Assembly (NCBI RefSeq): GCF_023502425.1
Contig: NZ_JAMFMA010000002.1
Coordinates: 372,001-436,000, forward strand
Reading direction: 5' to 3'
DNA length: 64,000 bases
DNA from: Flagellimonas spongiicola
GTDB taxonomy: Bacteria; Bacteroidota; Bacteroidia; Flavobacteriales; Flavobacteriaceae
Positions 9,556-18,430 of the stretch are shown here, piece after piece (position 1 is the first letter of the stretch; every line of letters begins with the position of its first letter). Below the pieces are notes generated by a model that saw only the letters and a list, made by a program, of their open reading frames with translations, had not been told where the DNA came from and did no database searches. The position numbers and the translations under genes are program-made.

Positions 9556-10695
9556 CTATTTCTTTTTAACGGCAGCACAACCTGCCATGGTGGTAATTTT
9601 AATCGCCTCAGTAGGAGGTAAATCCGTGTTTCTGCGAACCAGTTCCTGAACCACATTTTTGGTCAATTCCTCAAAAGCTGTTTCTGTTGGAGTTGCGGTC
9701 TGCATTGCTGCTGGTCTTCCCACATCACCTGCTTCCCGTATGCTTTGTACTAAAGGAATCTCTCCAAGGAATGGTACCTCCAAATCCTCTGCCAGGTTTT
9801 TGGCCCCATCCTTACCAAAGATATGGTATTTGTTGTTAGGTAACTCTTCTGGAGTAAAGTAGGCCATATTTTCAACAATGCCCAGTACAGGAACATTTAT
9901 GGCTTCTTGATTGAACATGGCAACTCCTTTTCTGGCATCGGCCAAGGCAATTTCCTGAGGCGTACTTACAACCACTGCTCCGGTTACCGGCAACGATTGC
10001 ATAATGCTCAAATGTATATCCCCAGTTCCAGGTGGCAGATCCAACAACAAAAAGTCCAATTCACCCCAATGTGCATCAAAAATCATTTGGTTCAAAGCTT
10101 TAGAAGCCATTGGCCCTCTCCAGATCACTGCCTGATTGGGTTGTGTGAAAAATCCGATTGAGAGAATTTTAACCCCATAATTTTCGATGGGCTTCATTTT
10201 ATTCTTCCCGTCAATATTCACGGACAATGGTTTTTCCAAGGCTACATCAAACATAATGGGCATGGATGGCCCATAAATGTCCGTATCCAATAAACCTACT
10301 TTAAAACCCATTTTTGCCAAAGTAACGGCTAGATTGGCAGTAACCGTGGACTTGCCAACTCCGCCTTTACCGGAAGCTACGGCAATAATGTTCTGAATTC
10401 CTGGAATCGGATTCCCTTTTATTTGATTCACCTTTGGTTTTGCAGGAGCATCAACCTTAAGATTGATTTTAATCTTCGCCTTTTCATAAACCTCACTATG
10501 GATAATTTTCAAGATTTCCACCTCGGTTTTTTTTCGGGCCTGAAGACTTGGGTTTTTGATGGTCACATCCACTTCTACCTCATCTCCAAATACCTGCACA
10601 TTGGTCACTGCTCCGCTCTCCACCAAATTTTGTCCTTCTCCTGGTGCGGAAATCAATTCCAATGCTTTTATGATGTCTGCTTTTTTCAGCTTCAT
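9556..10695 (-). CDS. Mrp/NBP35 family P-loop ATPase, iron-sulfur carrier
   Basis: The 379-residue protein has an N-terminal MIP18/DUF59 domain (about residues 1-90) followed by a deviant Walker A GKGGVGKSTVTANLAV at about 110. Later come LDTDIYGPSMP and the LDLPPGTGD motif, all diagnostic of Mrp/ApbC. These proteins bind and deliver [4Fe-4S] clusters in an ATP-linked way. It is the first gene of the operon mrp, nifU-like, ferredoxin reductase, ferredoxin, with a -7-like box at 10739-10746 upstream. The C-terminus has a lone Cys in MAGCAAVKKK. Confidence 0.93.
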   Translation of the reverse strand: MKLKKADIIKALELISAPGEGQNLVESGAVTNVQVFGDEVEVDVTIKNPSLQARKKTEVEILKIIHSEVYEKAKIKINLKVDAPAKPKVNQIKGNPIPGIQNIIAVASGKGGVGKSTVTANLAVTLAKMGFKVGLLDTDIYGPSMPIMFDVALEKPLSVNIDGKNKMKPIENYGVKILSIGFFTQPNQAVIWRGPMASKALNQMIFDAHWGELDFLLLDLPPGTGDIHLSIMQSLPVTGAVVVSTPQEIALADARKGVAMFNQEAINVPVLGIVENMAYFTPEELPNNKYHIFGKDGAKNLAEDLEVPFLGEIPLVQSIREAGDVGRPAAMQTATPTETAFEELTKNVVQELVRRNTDLPPTEAIKITTMAGCAAVKKK

Positions 10696-10738
10696 TTATC
10701 TTATTTTGCTAGCAGTCGCTTAAACTGATTCTAAATTA

Positions 10739-10746
10739 CAAAGATA
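10739..10746 (-). promoter_or_regulatory. -7 box of the mrp operon
   Basis: On the minus strand TATCTTTG fits the Bacteroidota TAnnTTTG element, 43 bp upstream of the mrp start. I see no clear TTG at the -33 position. Confidence 0.5.
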
Positions 10747-10846
10747 GTCCATGCTGCTTAGAATAAGAAGTTTGGGCATTGAAAATGAACATGGTTAAAT
10801 AGCCTATTACTATTGCTTAAAAGCCCTACAATTAAACTTGTTTAAG

Positions 10847-11173
10847 CTAATCCAGCTCCTTGACTGGGTCCCAAAAGTGTTTCTGAAAATCCACTATTTG
10901 GTTGTCTTGGACTTTGACACCTTCATTTTCGAGTAATTGCTGCATGAGATTGGTTCCGTCAAAGTGTTGTTTTCCTGTTAGCACTCCAACTCTATTTACC
11001 ACTCGATGAGCTGGCACATCCTTAATTCCGGAATTATTCAAAGCCCAACCGACCATTCTAGCGCTACGGGCCGCACCAAGGTATTTTGCAATAGCACCAT
11101 ACGAGGTTACCCTGCCATAAGGAATTTGGCGAGCGACCTCATAAACTTTATCAAAAAAATTGGCTTCCTGCAT
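10847..11173 (-). CDS. Alkyltransferase-like (ATL) DNA-binding protein, MGMT family
   Basis: The 108-residue protein is an isolated MGMT C-terminal domain with the DNA-binding helix (VTSYGAIAKYLGAARSARMV) and the active-site loop. The reactive cysteine of the PCHRV motif is replaced: here it reads PAHRV, with Ala55. It therefore cannot accept alkyl groups and belongs with the ATL proteins that bind O6-alkylguanine and pass the lesion to nucleotide-excision repair. It ends a co-directional run with the LysE gene immediately upstream (start and stop adjacent at 11173/11174). Confidence 0.9.
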   Translation of the reverse strand: MQEANFFDKVYEVARQIPYGRVTSYGAIAKYLGAARSARMVGWALNNSGIKDVPAHRVVNRVGVLTGKQHFDGTNLMQQLLENEGVKVQDNQIVDFQKHFWDPVKELD

Positions 11174-11803
11174 TTACTGATAAAAAATTCGAAATAAAGT
11201 TATAACCAATAACACTAGCATCAAGGCACTCAAGATATAATTGGAATTTCTTGAAAACCGGTTCGTCTTACGCTCTAGTTTATTGAAATAGAAGGTGTAA
11301 AGATAGAGTACGGAGAATGTGCCTGTTCCGGCTGCAAGGATGAATGTAACAATATCCGCGGCTTCAAATTTAATCCAACCGGCTTCGTTCCACATGGCAT
11401 TTAAACCACTGTAGTAGGGTATGGTCAACAGATTCAAAGCGGCCAATAACACCCCTTTAAAAAAGCTATTTTTCTTACTAAGATTCACATCCGTAATCGG
11501 CTTTTCCTTATTTCGTTTGGCAATCACAAAGAAGTAAACGGCAAAAAACGCAAATACCAGAATCGCTGCTTTTAGCAGCATATCAATCACATCTGGATTG
11601 CGATACAGAAATTTGGATATCAATACTGCAATGTAGGCTTGGAGCATGATCATGGAGGACACGCCCAAACTAAAAATAACTCCGTTGAGCTTTCCTTTTT
11701 CCACGCTGGTCTTAGCTGCGTTCATATTCAATAAACCTGGCGGAACCGTGGCCATAAATGCAGCCGAGAAGGTGGCAAAAAAAAGTATTAGGATATGCGT
11801 CAT
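11174..11803 (-). CDS. LysE family amino-acid exporter
   Basis: The 209-residue polytopic membrane protein has about six hydrophobic helices and an N-terminal VPPGLLNMNAAK segment matching the conserved GP-containing motif of LysE/RhtB exporters. It lies directly between trmB (3 nt upstream) and the ATL gene (adjacent), so the three form one transcript. Substrate is not predictable; members usually export amino acids in the inner membrane. Confidence 0.82.
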   Translation of the reverse strand: MTHILILFFATFSAAFMATVPPGLLNMNAAKTSVEKGKLNGVIFSLGVSSMIMLQAYIAVLISKFLYRNPDVIDMLLKAAILVFAFFAVYFFVIAKRNKEKPITDVNLSKKNSFFKGVLLAALNLLTIPYYSGLNAMWNEAGWIKFEAADIVTFILAAGTGTFSVLYLYTFYFNKLERKTNRFSRNSNYILSALMLVLLVITLFRIFYQ

Positions 11804-11806
11804 TGG

Positions 11807-12475
11807 TTAGTTGATCCTGAACTGGATGTAGGTTATTGGTTTTCCTTTTTCAAGATACTGATTTTCGTAGAAAGTCTGGATTTCCAAAACTTCCTCAGGA
11901 CTACCAGCGTTTTTGTAAACATCGTGGTTTGAATAAACAATTTCATGCCCTAAACCTTGAAGCAAGCCAAGGGTGTATCCGTGCATAAATTCACTGTCCG
12001 TCTTTAGATTCATAAGTCCTCCCGGTTTTAATATCTTGTTGTACTTGGATAGAAAATCCGGGTTGGTCATTCGGTGTTTTGTTCGCTTATATTTAATTTG
12101 AGGGTCGGGAAATGTGATCCATATCTCGTCCACTTCGTTGGCATCGAACAATTGATCTACCAATTCTATTTGGGTGCGCAAAAAGGCTACATTACCAAGG
12201 TCTTCTTCCACGGCTGTTTTGGCACCACGCCAAAATCGTGCTCCTTTGATATCAATTCCAATGTGGTTTTTATCGGCATTACGTTTAGCAAGACCAACTG
12301 TATATTCCCCTTTTCCACAACCTAATTCTAAGACAATAGGGTTTTCGTTGTTGAAAAACGAACGCCAATTCCCCTTCAATTCAAAGCCTTCCAATATCTC
12401 CTCACGCGTAGGTTGGATTACATTTGAAAAACCTTCGTTCTCCTTAAATCGCTTTAGTTTATTCTTACTTCCCAC
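11807..12475 (-). CDS. trmB: tRNA (guanine-N7-)-methyltransferase
   Basis: The 222-residue protein shows the SAM-binding motif VLELGCGKGEYT (about residue 48), GIDIKGARFWRG and the family motif TFPDPQIKYKRTKHR. TrmB methylates G46 in the tRNA variable loop. Length matches the family. First gene of the trmB, lysE-like, ATL operon; divergent from the glycosyltransferase at 12556. Confidence 0.95.
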   Translation of the reverse strand: MGSKNKLKRFKENEGFSNVIQPTREEILEGFELKGNWRSFFNNENPIVLELGCGKGEYTVGLAKRNADKNHIGIDIKGARFWRGAKTAVEEDLGNVAFLRTQIELVDQLFDANEVDEIWITFPDPQIKYKRTKHRMTNPDFLSKYNKILKPGGLMNLKTDSEFMHGYTLGLLQGLGHEIVYSNHDVYKNAGSPEEVLEIQTFYENQYLEKGKPITYIQFRIN

Positions 12476-12555
12476 AATCGAAAATGTGCAAAATTTAATG
12501 TTTTGGCAAAACTAAGGAAATCCCCTTGCAAATTATGTTCAGTTCTTTTGCATTT

Positions 12556-13668
12556 ATGGAAACTTCCAAACGAATTCTAGTAGCACCATTGAATTGGGGA
12601 CTGGGACACGCAACACGATGTATACCAATTATCAAAGCGTTAGTGGAGGCGGGTCACCAGCCTTATATTGCTTCAGATGGTGTGGCATTGGCCTTATTGC
12701 AAAAGGAATTTCCCAATCTTCCTTCCTTTGAACTCCCCTCTTACAAAATCACTTATGCCGAAAAAGGAAAGAACTTCAAAATCAAGATGATTTGGGATTC
12801 ACCAAAGGTGGTCAAGGCCATGGCAAATGAAAAAAAGGCGGTAAAAAAACTGCTAAAAGAGCATCAATTGGAAGGCATAATCTCAGATAATAGGCTAGGC
12901 GCTTATTCCAAAAAAGTGCCCAGCGTGTTTATCACCCATCAACTAAATGTCTTATCCGGGAACACGACTTGGATGAGTTCCAAAGCCCATCAGAAAATCA
13001 TAAGGAAATATGACGCTTGCTGGGTACCCGATGTCAAAGGAAAGCCAAATTTGACCGGCAAACTCGGGCATTTAAAAAAGGAGAAATTCACCATTGAATA
13101 TCTTGGACCGCTAAGTAGATTCGAAAGACAGGAAACCGAATTAATCTATGATTTGATGGTATTACTTTCTGGCCCTGAACCTCAGCGTACATTATTGGAA
13201 AATAAGATCTTAGCTGAGCTGAAAGGCTTCTCCGGCAATGTGTTGTTTGTTAAGGGAAAAATCGAAACCGAGCAAACCGTCGAACAACTTAAAACTGATA
13301 CTGGACGCATTTCGTTGTACAATTTTATGCAATCCCAAGAATTGCAACAGGCTTTAAACAAAAGCAGTAAAGTCCTTTGTCGCTCCGGCTATACGACTGT
13401 TATGGATTTGGCCAAACTGGAAAAGAAAGCATTCTTTATCCCTACTCCAGGCCAATATGAACAGGAATATTTGGCAAAAAGACTGCAAAAACAAGGTTTA
13501 GTTCCGTTTTGCACGCAAGAGGATTTTAAACTAGAGCAGCTGGAAAGAATAGATGAATATGAAGGCTTGGCCAGATTTGATTTTGTGATGGATTATACCA
13601 CGCTCTTCGAGGTTTTTTCCAAAGTAAAGGAGAATTCTGAACCTACATCTGCTTCACTTTCAACATAG
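12556..13668 (+). CDS. Glycosyltransferase, MurG-like GT-B fold
   Basis: Starting at the ATG at 12556 the protein has 370 residues and begins METSKRILVAPLNWGLGHAT, a Rossmann strand plus glycine-rich loop typical of MurG-like enzymes. The acceptor-side domain is followed by a nucleotide-sugar domain with SSKVLCRSGYTTVMDLAKL (a donor-binding motif) and PTPGQYEQEYLA. In-frame codons up to 12526 add a poor N-terminus. The last 25 codons overlap the 3' end of the convergent histidine kinase gene by 76 bp, so the true C-terminal sequence is constrained by, or fortuitous to, the antisense gene. Substrate unknown. Confidence 0.8.
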   Translation: METSKRILVAPLNWGLGHATRCIPIIKALVEAGHQPYIASDGVALALLQKEFPNLPSFELPSYKITYAEKGKNFKIKMIWDSPKVVKAMANEKKAVKKLLKEHQLEGIISDNRLGAYSKKVPSVFITHQLNVLSGNTTWMSSKAHQKIIRKYDACWVPDVKGKPNLTGKLGHLKKEKFTIEYLGPLSRFERQETELIYDLMVLLSGPEPQRTLLENKILAELKGFSGNVLFVKGKIETEQTVEQLKTDTGRISLYNFMQSQELQQALNKSSKVLCRSGYTTVMDLAKLEKKAFFIPTPGQYEQEYLAKRLQKQGLVPFCTQEDFKLEQLERIDEYEGLARFDFVMDYTTLFEVFSKVKENSEPTSASLST

Positions 13669-14648
13669 ATTTTCTCGTCATGTGCTTCAATGATGTGCTT
13701 AACAATTGAAAGCCCCAAGCCCGAACCTCCTTCTTTCCTACTACCGCTTTGATCCACGCGATAAAAACGTTCGAATAGCCGGGGAATATGTTGTTTGGGA
13801 ATTCCTTCCCCGTTATCGGTCACTCGGATAATGACTTTGTTTTTTATCAGGTTTTCTACACTAACCTCAGTGGTACCATTAGTATGCCCATATTTAATGG
13901 AATTCACCAAAAGATTGGTCACCACCTGCTGTATTTTTTCGCGATCAGCATTCACGTAAATTGGCTGATCATATTCCATGTCAAAAGTGAGCGTAATTTC
14001 CTTTTCTGCAGCCTTCATCTCCAGTAGCTCAAATACGTTTTGAACCAATTCAATGATGTCAAACTCTTCGCGCTCCAGTTTTAAACCGCCTACTTCCAAT
14101 TTAGTGATCAAATCCAAATCACGAACAATATATATTAAGCGCTCCACACCCTTATTTGCGCGATTCAGGTACTTTTCCCTGATTTTTTTATCATGCATGG
14201 CCCCATCCAATAGCGTTAATATATAGCCCTGAACGGTAAACAATGGCGTTTTTAATTCGTGGGATACATTCCCCAAAAAGTCTTTTCGGTATTCTTCACG
14301 GATTTTAAGGGTATCAATTTCTATTTTCTTGTCCTCTGCAAATTTTTCAATTTCCTGGGTCAAGGTCCGCATATCGGTAGTAACCGGTTTGGAAGAAAAG
14401 GAGGAGGATTCAAGTAAGGATACATCGTCGTAGATTTTCTTGATACGTCTATAAATAAAACGTTCTACGCGATATTGCAGCACGGCGAAACATAAGACAA
14501 AACAAGCTATGGCGAATACGAATGGTGAAAGCCAATCCAGCTGTGCTTTAAAATACAACAGCGCAATGTAGAGCACCGTAAGAATTGGGGTAATCAGAAT
14601 AGAAGATCTAAGGGCAAAAGTAAAGGACCTTCTTAATTTTACAGCCAT
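13593..14648 (-). CDS. PhoR-like sensor histidine kinase
   Basis: The 351-residue kinase has two closely spaced membrane helices (about residues 13-55) with almost no periplasmic loop. A linker is followed by HisKA with FLGNVSHELKTPLFT (His130), the N box VNLLVNSIKYG-type segment, and the G boxes DNGEGIPKQH and GSGLGLSIVKHI. A kinase without a sensory periplasmic domain that is coupled to an OmpR/PhoB-type regulator is the PhoR arrangement. Its ATG shares one base with the regulator stop (TAATG), so translation is coupled. The 3' end overlaps the convergent glycosyltransferase gene. Assignment to phosphate sensing is inferred from architecture and the operator next door. Confidence 0.88.
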   Translation of the reverse strand: MAVKLRRSFTFALRSSILITPILTVLYIALLYFKAQLDWLSPFVFAIACFVLCFAVLQYRVERFIYRRIKKIYDDVSLLESSSFSSKPVTTDMRTLTQEIEKFAEDKKIEIDTLKIREEYRKDFLGNVSHELKTPLFTVQGYILTLLDGAMHDKKIREKYLNRANKGVERLIYIVRDLDLITKLEVGGLKLEREEFDIIELVQNVFELLEMKAAEKEITLTFDMEYDQPIYVNADREKIQQVVTNLLVNSIKYGHTNGTTEVSVENLIKNKVIIRVTDNGEGIPKQHIPRLFERFYRVDQSGSRKEGGSGLGLSIVKHIIEAHDEKIYVESEADVGSEFSFTLEKTSKSVV

Positions 14649-15334
14649 TATAACACAAACTTATAGCCTACGCCCTTTACGGTTTTAAAGTGTTCGTCAC
14701 CTATTTTACCTCGTAATTTGCGAATGTGCACATCAATTGTTCGGCCTCCTACAACCACTTCATTACCCCATACCTTATCCAAAATCACTTCGCGCTTAAA
14801 CACTTTGCTGGGTTTGGACGTCAATAAGGATAGCAATTCAAATTCTTTTCGGGGAAGTATAATCTCTTCACCATTATTGATGATTTTATACTCTTCTCGG
14901 TTGATGATGATATTGCCTACTTTAACAATATCCTCCGTTTCGACATTCTCTTTTTTAAGTCTTCTCAACAAGGCTTTTACCTTGCTTACCAAGACCTTTG
15001 GTTTAATGGGTTTGGTGATATAATCATCAGCACCAGCATCAAAACCGGCAACCTGGGAATAATCCTCCCCACGAGCCGTCAAAAAAGTTATGATCGTGTT
15101 TTCAAGGCCAGGGGTATTCCTAATGATCTCACAAGCTTCGATACCATCCATTTCTGGCATCATCACATCCAAAATAATTAAGTGTGGATTTTTCTTTTTG
15201 GCTTTTGCCACTGCTTCTACACCATTTTTGGCGGTAAAGACTTCATAGCCCTCGGCAGAAAGGTTATAGCTTACAATTTCCAGAATGTCCGGCTCATCAT
15301 CTACCAGTAAAATCTTAATGTCCTTGGTTTTCAT
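14648..15334 (-). CDS. OmpR/PhoB family response regulator
   Basis: I use the ATG at 15334, which gives the usual start MKTKDIKILLVDDEPDI; an in-frame ATG at 15361 adds nine residues. The receiver domain has the acidic pair Asp12/Asp13, phospho-acceptor Asp56 in LIILDVMMPEMDG, Thr in FLTARG, and Lys in YITKPIK. The C-terminal winged helix includes RTIDVHIRKLRGKIG and the VKGVGYKF ending of PhoB-type regulators. It is followed by the kinase gene with one-base overlap. Upstream lie its own -7 box (15363-15370) and an array of 11-bp-spaced TAACA elements, a suitable binding site for a tandem-binding PhoB-like regulator. Confidence 0.93.
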   Translation of the reverse strand: MKTKDIKILLVDDEPDILEIVSYNLSAEGYEVFTAKNGVEAVAKAKKKNPHLIILDVMMPEMDGIEACEIIRNTPGLENTIITFLTARGEDYSQVAGFDAGADDYITKPIKPKVLVSKVKALLRRLKKENVETEDIVKVGNIIINREEYKIINNGEEIILPRKEFELLSLLTSKPSKVFKREVILDKVWGNEVVVGGRTIDVHIRKLRGKIGDEHFKTVKGVGYKFVL

Positions 15335-15362
15335 GAGAAGGTAATTTATAGGGTTGATCACC

Positions 15363-15370
15363 CAAATGTA
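15363..15370 (-). promoter_or_regulatory. -7 box for the regulator/kinase operon
   Basis: TACATTTG on the minus strand matches TAnnTTTG exactly and sits 28 bp upstream of the regulator ATG. No good -33 TTG is visible, so activation by the neighbouring repeat array is possible. Confidence 0.55.
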
Positions 15371-15417
15371 AAGATAATACTATAACAGCATAAATGCTTA
15401 ACGTTCATTTAATCTAA

Positions 15418-15477
15418 TAACATTATTGTAACAGTTTTCAAATAAACACTTAACACGCAAGTAACATCGCTTTTACA
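15418..15477 (+). promoter_or_regulatory. Pho-box-like array: TAACA elements in 11-bp phase
   Basis: TAACA occurs at 15418-15422, 15429-15433, 15451-15455 and 15462-15466, and TTACA at 15473-15477. Every interval is 11 or 22 bp; only the slot at 15440 lacks a match. Direct repeats with 11-bp spacing are how PhoB- and PhoP-type regulators bind (Bacillus PhoP uses TTAACA-like hexamers with about the same period). The array ends 10 bp before a poor -7 box TTTCTTTG (15487-15494) of the TonB receptor gene and occupies its -33 position, as expected for an activator-dependent promoter. Binding by the adjacent regulator is an inference. Confidence 0.65.
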
Positions 15478-15516
15478 GCACAGGTCTTTCTTTGCGCCAT
15501 CTAGATTTATTACCTA

Positions 15517-18375
15517 ATGAAGTATATTTTATTGATTTTCACACTATTTGTAGGATTGCAAATGAGTGCGCAAGAAACCACGGGGAGCGTCGTGGGTAAA
15601 TTAACTGACAAAGAATTAAACAATGAACCATTGGCATTTGCCAATGTACTGATCAAAGGAACAACCATGGGGACTACATCTGATTTTGATGGTCTCTATG
15701 AAATATCTGGTATTGAACCCGGAACTTATACTGTTGTATTTAGCTATTTGGGTTACGAGACCATTGAAATTCCGAATGTAGAGATCCTTGCGGATAAAGT
15801 AACCAATATTGATGTTCCAATGAGCGCTTCTACCGGACTTGCATTGGATGAAGTTGTTGTTACCACTGTTGCAAGAAAAGACTCTGAGGCCGCATTGCTC
15901 TTAGATCAAAAAAGAGCAGTTGAAATAAAAACTTCCATTGGTGCCCAGGAATTGGCGCGAAAAGGTGTTGGTGACGTAGCAACGGCAGTATCCAAAGTAA
16001 CCGGTGTTTCCAAACAAGAAGGTTCTGGTAACGTATTTGTACGTGGTCTTGGTGATCGTTACAACGTAACTACTTTAAATGGTCTTCCTTTGCCTTCCAA
16101 CGATCCTTCTAGAAAAAATATTGACCTAGGGATTTTTGGGACCAGCATTGTTCAATCCATAGGAATTGATAAAACTTACAGCACCCGAAATTATGGTGAT
16201 TTTGCAGGTGCTAATATTGACATTATATCCAAAGATTACAATGGTTCCGGTTTTCTGGAAGTAGGGATCCAATCTGGCATTAATACCATAGCCGCTGGTG
16301 AAGATTTCTACCTTAATGAAGGACCAAATTATTCTGGATTTTACAATACCAACTCGCCTGAGTTTCCATTGAGCAACTACAACTTCGACACAAGTTGGGA
16401 TCGTGAAGATGGTGGTTCTCCTACCAATATTGGAGCTTCCCTTAGAGGTGGTGACAGTTTTAACCTAGGGGAAGACACTCGTATTAACTTTTTTGCCACT
16501 GGTTCTTTTAGTAACAATTTCCAGTTTAGGGAGGGAATCAATAATGGTGGTGTGAACATTGGTACCGCATTGCCCAATTCCGAATATGACTATGTAAGCT
16601 ACAGGTATACAACCAATACCACAGCTATGGGTAATATTGGAATTAAACACAAGCAACATAGACTTAAGTATAATTTTCTGTTCCTAAATACTTCTTCCCA
16701 AAGACAAGATGAGTTTGAGGGAATTATTGACCGTGAAGATGACGCTCCTGAAGGTGGTGGTTTTATTCAACGAGCCACTTTTACAAGAAACACTTTGTTC
16801 GTACATCAATTATTAGGAGAACATAACTTCAGCGAAAAATTTGATGTAAACTGGGGAGCTGCGTACAATTTCTTGGCCAATAGAGTGCCGGATAGAAGAC
16901 AGAATACAGTTTTACCTGATAACAACAACGACCCTGATGGGCCAAAGTCATTCCGTTTGGTTTCTGCTGCGTCCAGTAACCATAGGTTTTTTCAAGATTT
17001 GGATGAAGAAGAAATATCTGCCAATCTTGCGTTCACCTATAAATTCAAGGAGAACGACGATGAAGACTTTGACGGCAAAATCACATTTGGCTATAGCGGA
17101 AGACTTAAAGATGTTGAATTCGAAGCTGAACAATTCAACTTCCAAATTTTACTTCGGGATTCCAACAACAACCCAATCGATCAACCCATCGTTGATCCAA
17201 GAAATATAGACGCCTACTTCAACCAAGAAAACCTTACAAATGGTTTATACCAGATTAGAACTTTTAGAGGGCCTTTGTCTTTCCCAGGCGCTTTGCAGCC
17301 CCAGTTCTATAATGGTAGTCAGGATATTCATGCTGGTTATCTGAACTTGGAATACAAATTCAGTGACAAATTCACTTTGCTTGCCGGTATTCGTGGAGAA
17401 CAAATCAACCAATCCATTAATTGGAATACGGTAATTCAAGGTGAAGGTAGTAACGAGTTGGACAATTTTGAAGTACTTCCATCTGTATCGTTCAAATATT
17501 CGCTTAACGATAAGCAAAACTTAAGATTGGCGGCAAGTAAAACCTACACATTACCGCAATTCAAGGAAAGAGCGCCTTTCTTGTTCCAAGAAGAGGTGAA
17601 CCAAGATTCCTTTGGTAATCCTAATCTTCAAAGCTCCACGAATTACAACTTTGACCTACGATGGGAATTGTTCCCTTCTTCAAGTGAAGTTGTTTCCTTG
17701 ACGGCTTTCGGACGATTCATTCAAGACCCTATCAACCAAATTACGGTTGCATCTGCCGCAAACGATATCAGTTGGGCAAATACAGGAGACAATGCTACAG
17801 CAATTGGAGCAGAATTGGAAGTAAGAAAAGAGCTGTTTTCTATGGAAAAGGAAACAGCAGATAACATTCTTACCGAAAACCTTACCGTTGGAGCTAACTT
17901 TTCATACCTGAACACAAATCAGAAAATAGACCCGGATAAAATCGCCGAGGAAACCACATTTACTGTTAGACCTACGTATACCGAAACAAATTTGAGTGGT
18001 GCATCTGACTTTATTGTCAATGCAGACGTAAGCTACTATACCGAATTCAAGGAAGATAGCAACCTACAAGCCACTATGGCATTCAATTATTTCTCTGAAA
18101 GAGTATTTGCACTTGGTTCGGAAGGTAGAGGTAATTTAATTGATCGCGGTGTACCAACCTTGGACTTTATTACAAAGTACCAAATCAACAATCACCTTTC
18201 ACTAGGGCTAAATGCAAAAAACATATTGAACCCAACAGTCGAAAGATATCAGGATGATGCAACTGGTGATATTGACCCAATCTTCATAGAGCGGGGATTA
18301 CTTGAAGAGGAAGTGGACATTCTTACCTATAAAAAAGGAATAGACCTAAGATTGTCATTGACGTATAGATTTTAA
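15517..18375 (+). CDS. TonB-dependent outer-membrane receptor, probably under the adjacent two-component system
   Basis: The 952-residue protein has a signal peptide cleaved after about residue 19 (LQMSAQ). A carboxypeptidase-regulatory-like beta domain follows (about 23-105, VVGKLTDKELNNEPLAFANV), then a plug domain (about 115-245 with VFVRGLGDRYNVTTLNGLPL) and a 22-strand-type barrel ending in the terminal aromatic YRF. It would import a ligand across the outer membrane using TonB energy. No SusD gene follows; instead a beta-helix lipoprotein gene starts 55 bp downstream without an intervening terminator. The phased repeat array upstream suggests phosphate-responsive expression. Ligand unknown; a phosphorus compound is the favoured guess. 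Confidence 0.9.
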   Translation: MKYILLIFTLFVGLQMSAQETTGSVVGKLTDKELNNEPLAFANVLIKGTTMGTTSDFDGLYEISGIEPGTYTVVFSYLGYETIEIPNVEILADKVTNIDVPMSASTGLALDEVVVTTVARKDSEAALLLDQKRAVEIKTSIGAQELARKGVGDVATAVSKVTGVSKQEGSGNVFVRGLGDRYNVTTLNGLPLPSNDPSRKNIDLGIFGTSIVQSIGIDKTYSTRNYGDFAGANIDIISKDYNGSGFLEVGIQSGINTIAAGEDFYLNEGPNYSGFYNTNSPEFPLSNYNFDTSWDREDGGSPTNIGASLRGGDSFNLGEDTRINFFATGSFSNNFQFREGINNGGVNIGTALPNSEYDYVSYRYTTNTTAMGNIGIKHKQHRLKYNFLFLNTSSQRQDEFEGIIDREDDAPEGGGFIQRATFTRNTLFVHQLLGEHNFSEKFDVNWGAAYNFLANRVPDRRQNTVLPDNNNDPDGPKSFRLVSAASSNHRFFQDLDEEEISANLAFTYKFKENDDEDFDGKITFGYSGRLKDVEFEAEQFNFQILLRDSNNNPIDQPIVDPRNIDAYFNQENLTNGLYQIRTFRGPLSFPGALQPQFYNGSQDIHAGYLNLEYKFSDKFTLLAGIRGEQINQSINWNTVIQGEGSNELDNFEVLPSVSFKYSLNDKQNLRLAASKTYTLPQFKERAPFLFQEEVNQDSFGNPNLQSSTNYNFDLRWELFPSSSEVVSLTAFGRFIQDPINQITVASAANDISWANTGDNATAIGAELEVRKELFSMEKETADNILTENLTVGANFSYLNTNQKIDPDKIAEETTFTVRPTYTETNLSGASDFIVNADVSYYTEFKEDSNLQATMAFNYFSERVFALGSEGRGNLIDRGVPTLDFITKYQINNHLSLGLNAKNILNPTVERYQDDATGDIDPIFIERGLLEEEVDILTYKKGIDLRLSLTYRF

Positions 18376-18430
18376 AATTCACTGAAACAAATATCAAACT
18401 CTCAATAACCTTTATTTTAAAACTAAGACA

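Noticed and set aside
12526..12555. Longer N-terminus for the glycosyltransferase
   Set aside because: The extra residues precede the conserved first Rossmann strand and overlap the region between divergent promoters; the ATG at 12556 fits the family start.
15418..15477. 11-bp phased elements as simple intrinsic DNA curvature
   Set aside because: The repeated unit is TAACA with a conserved C, not an A-tract, and the period is 11 bp rather than about 10.5; curvature may add to the effect but does not explain the sequence repeat.
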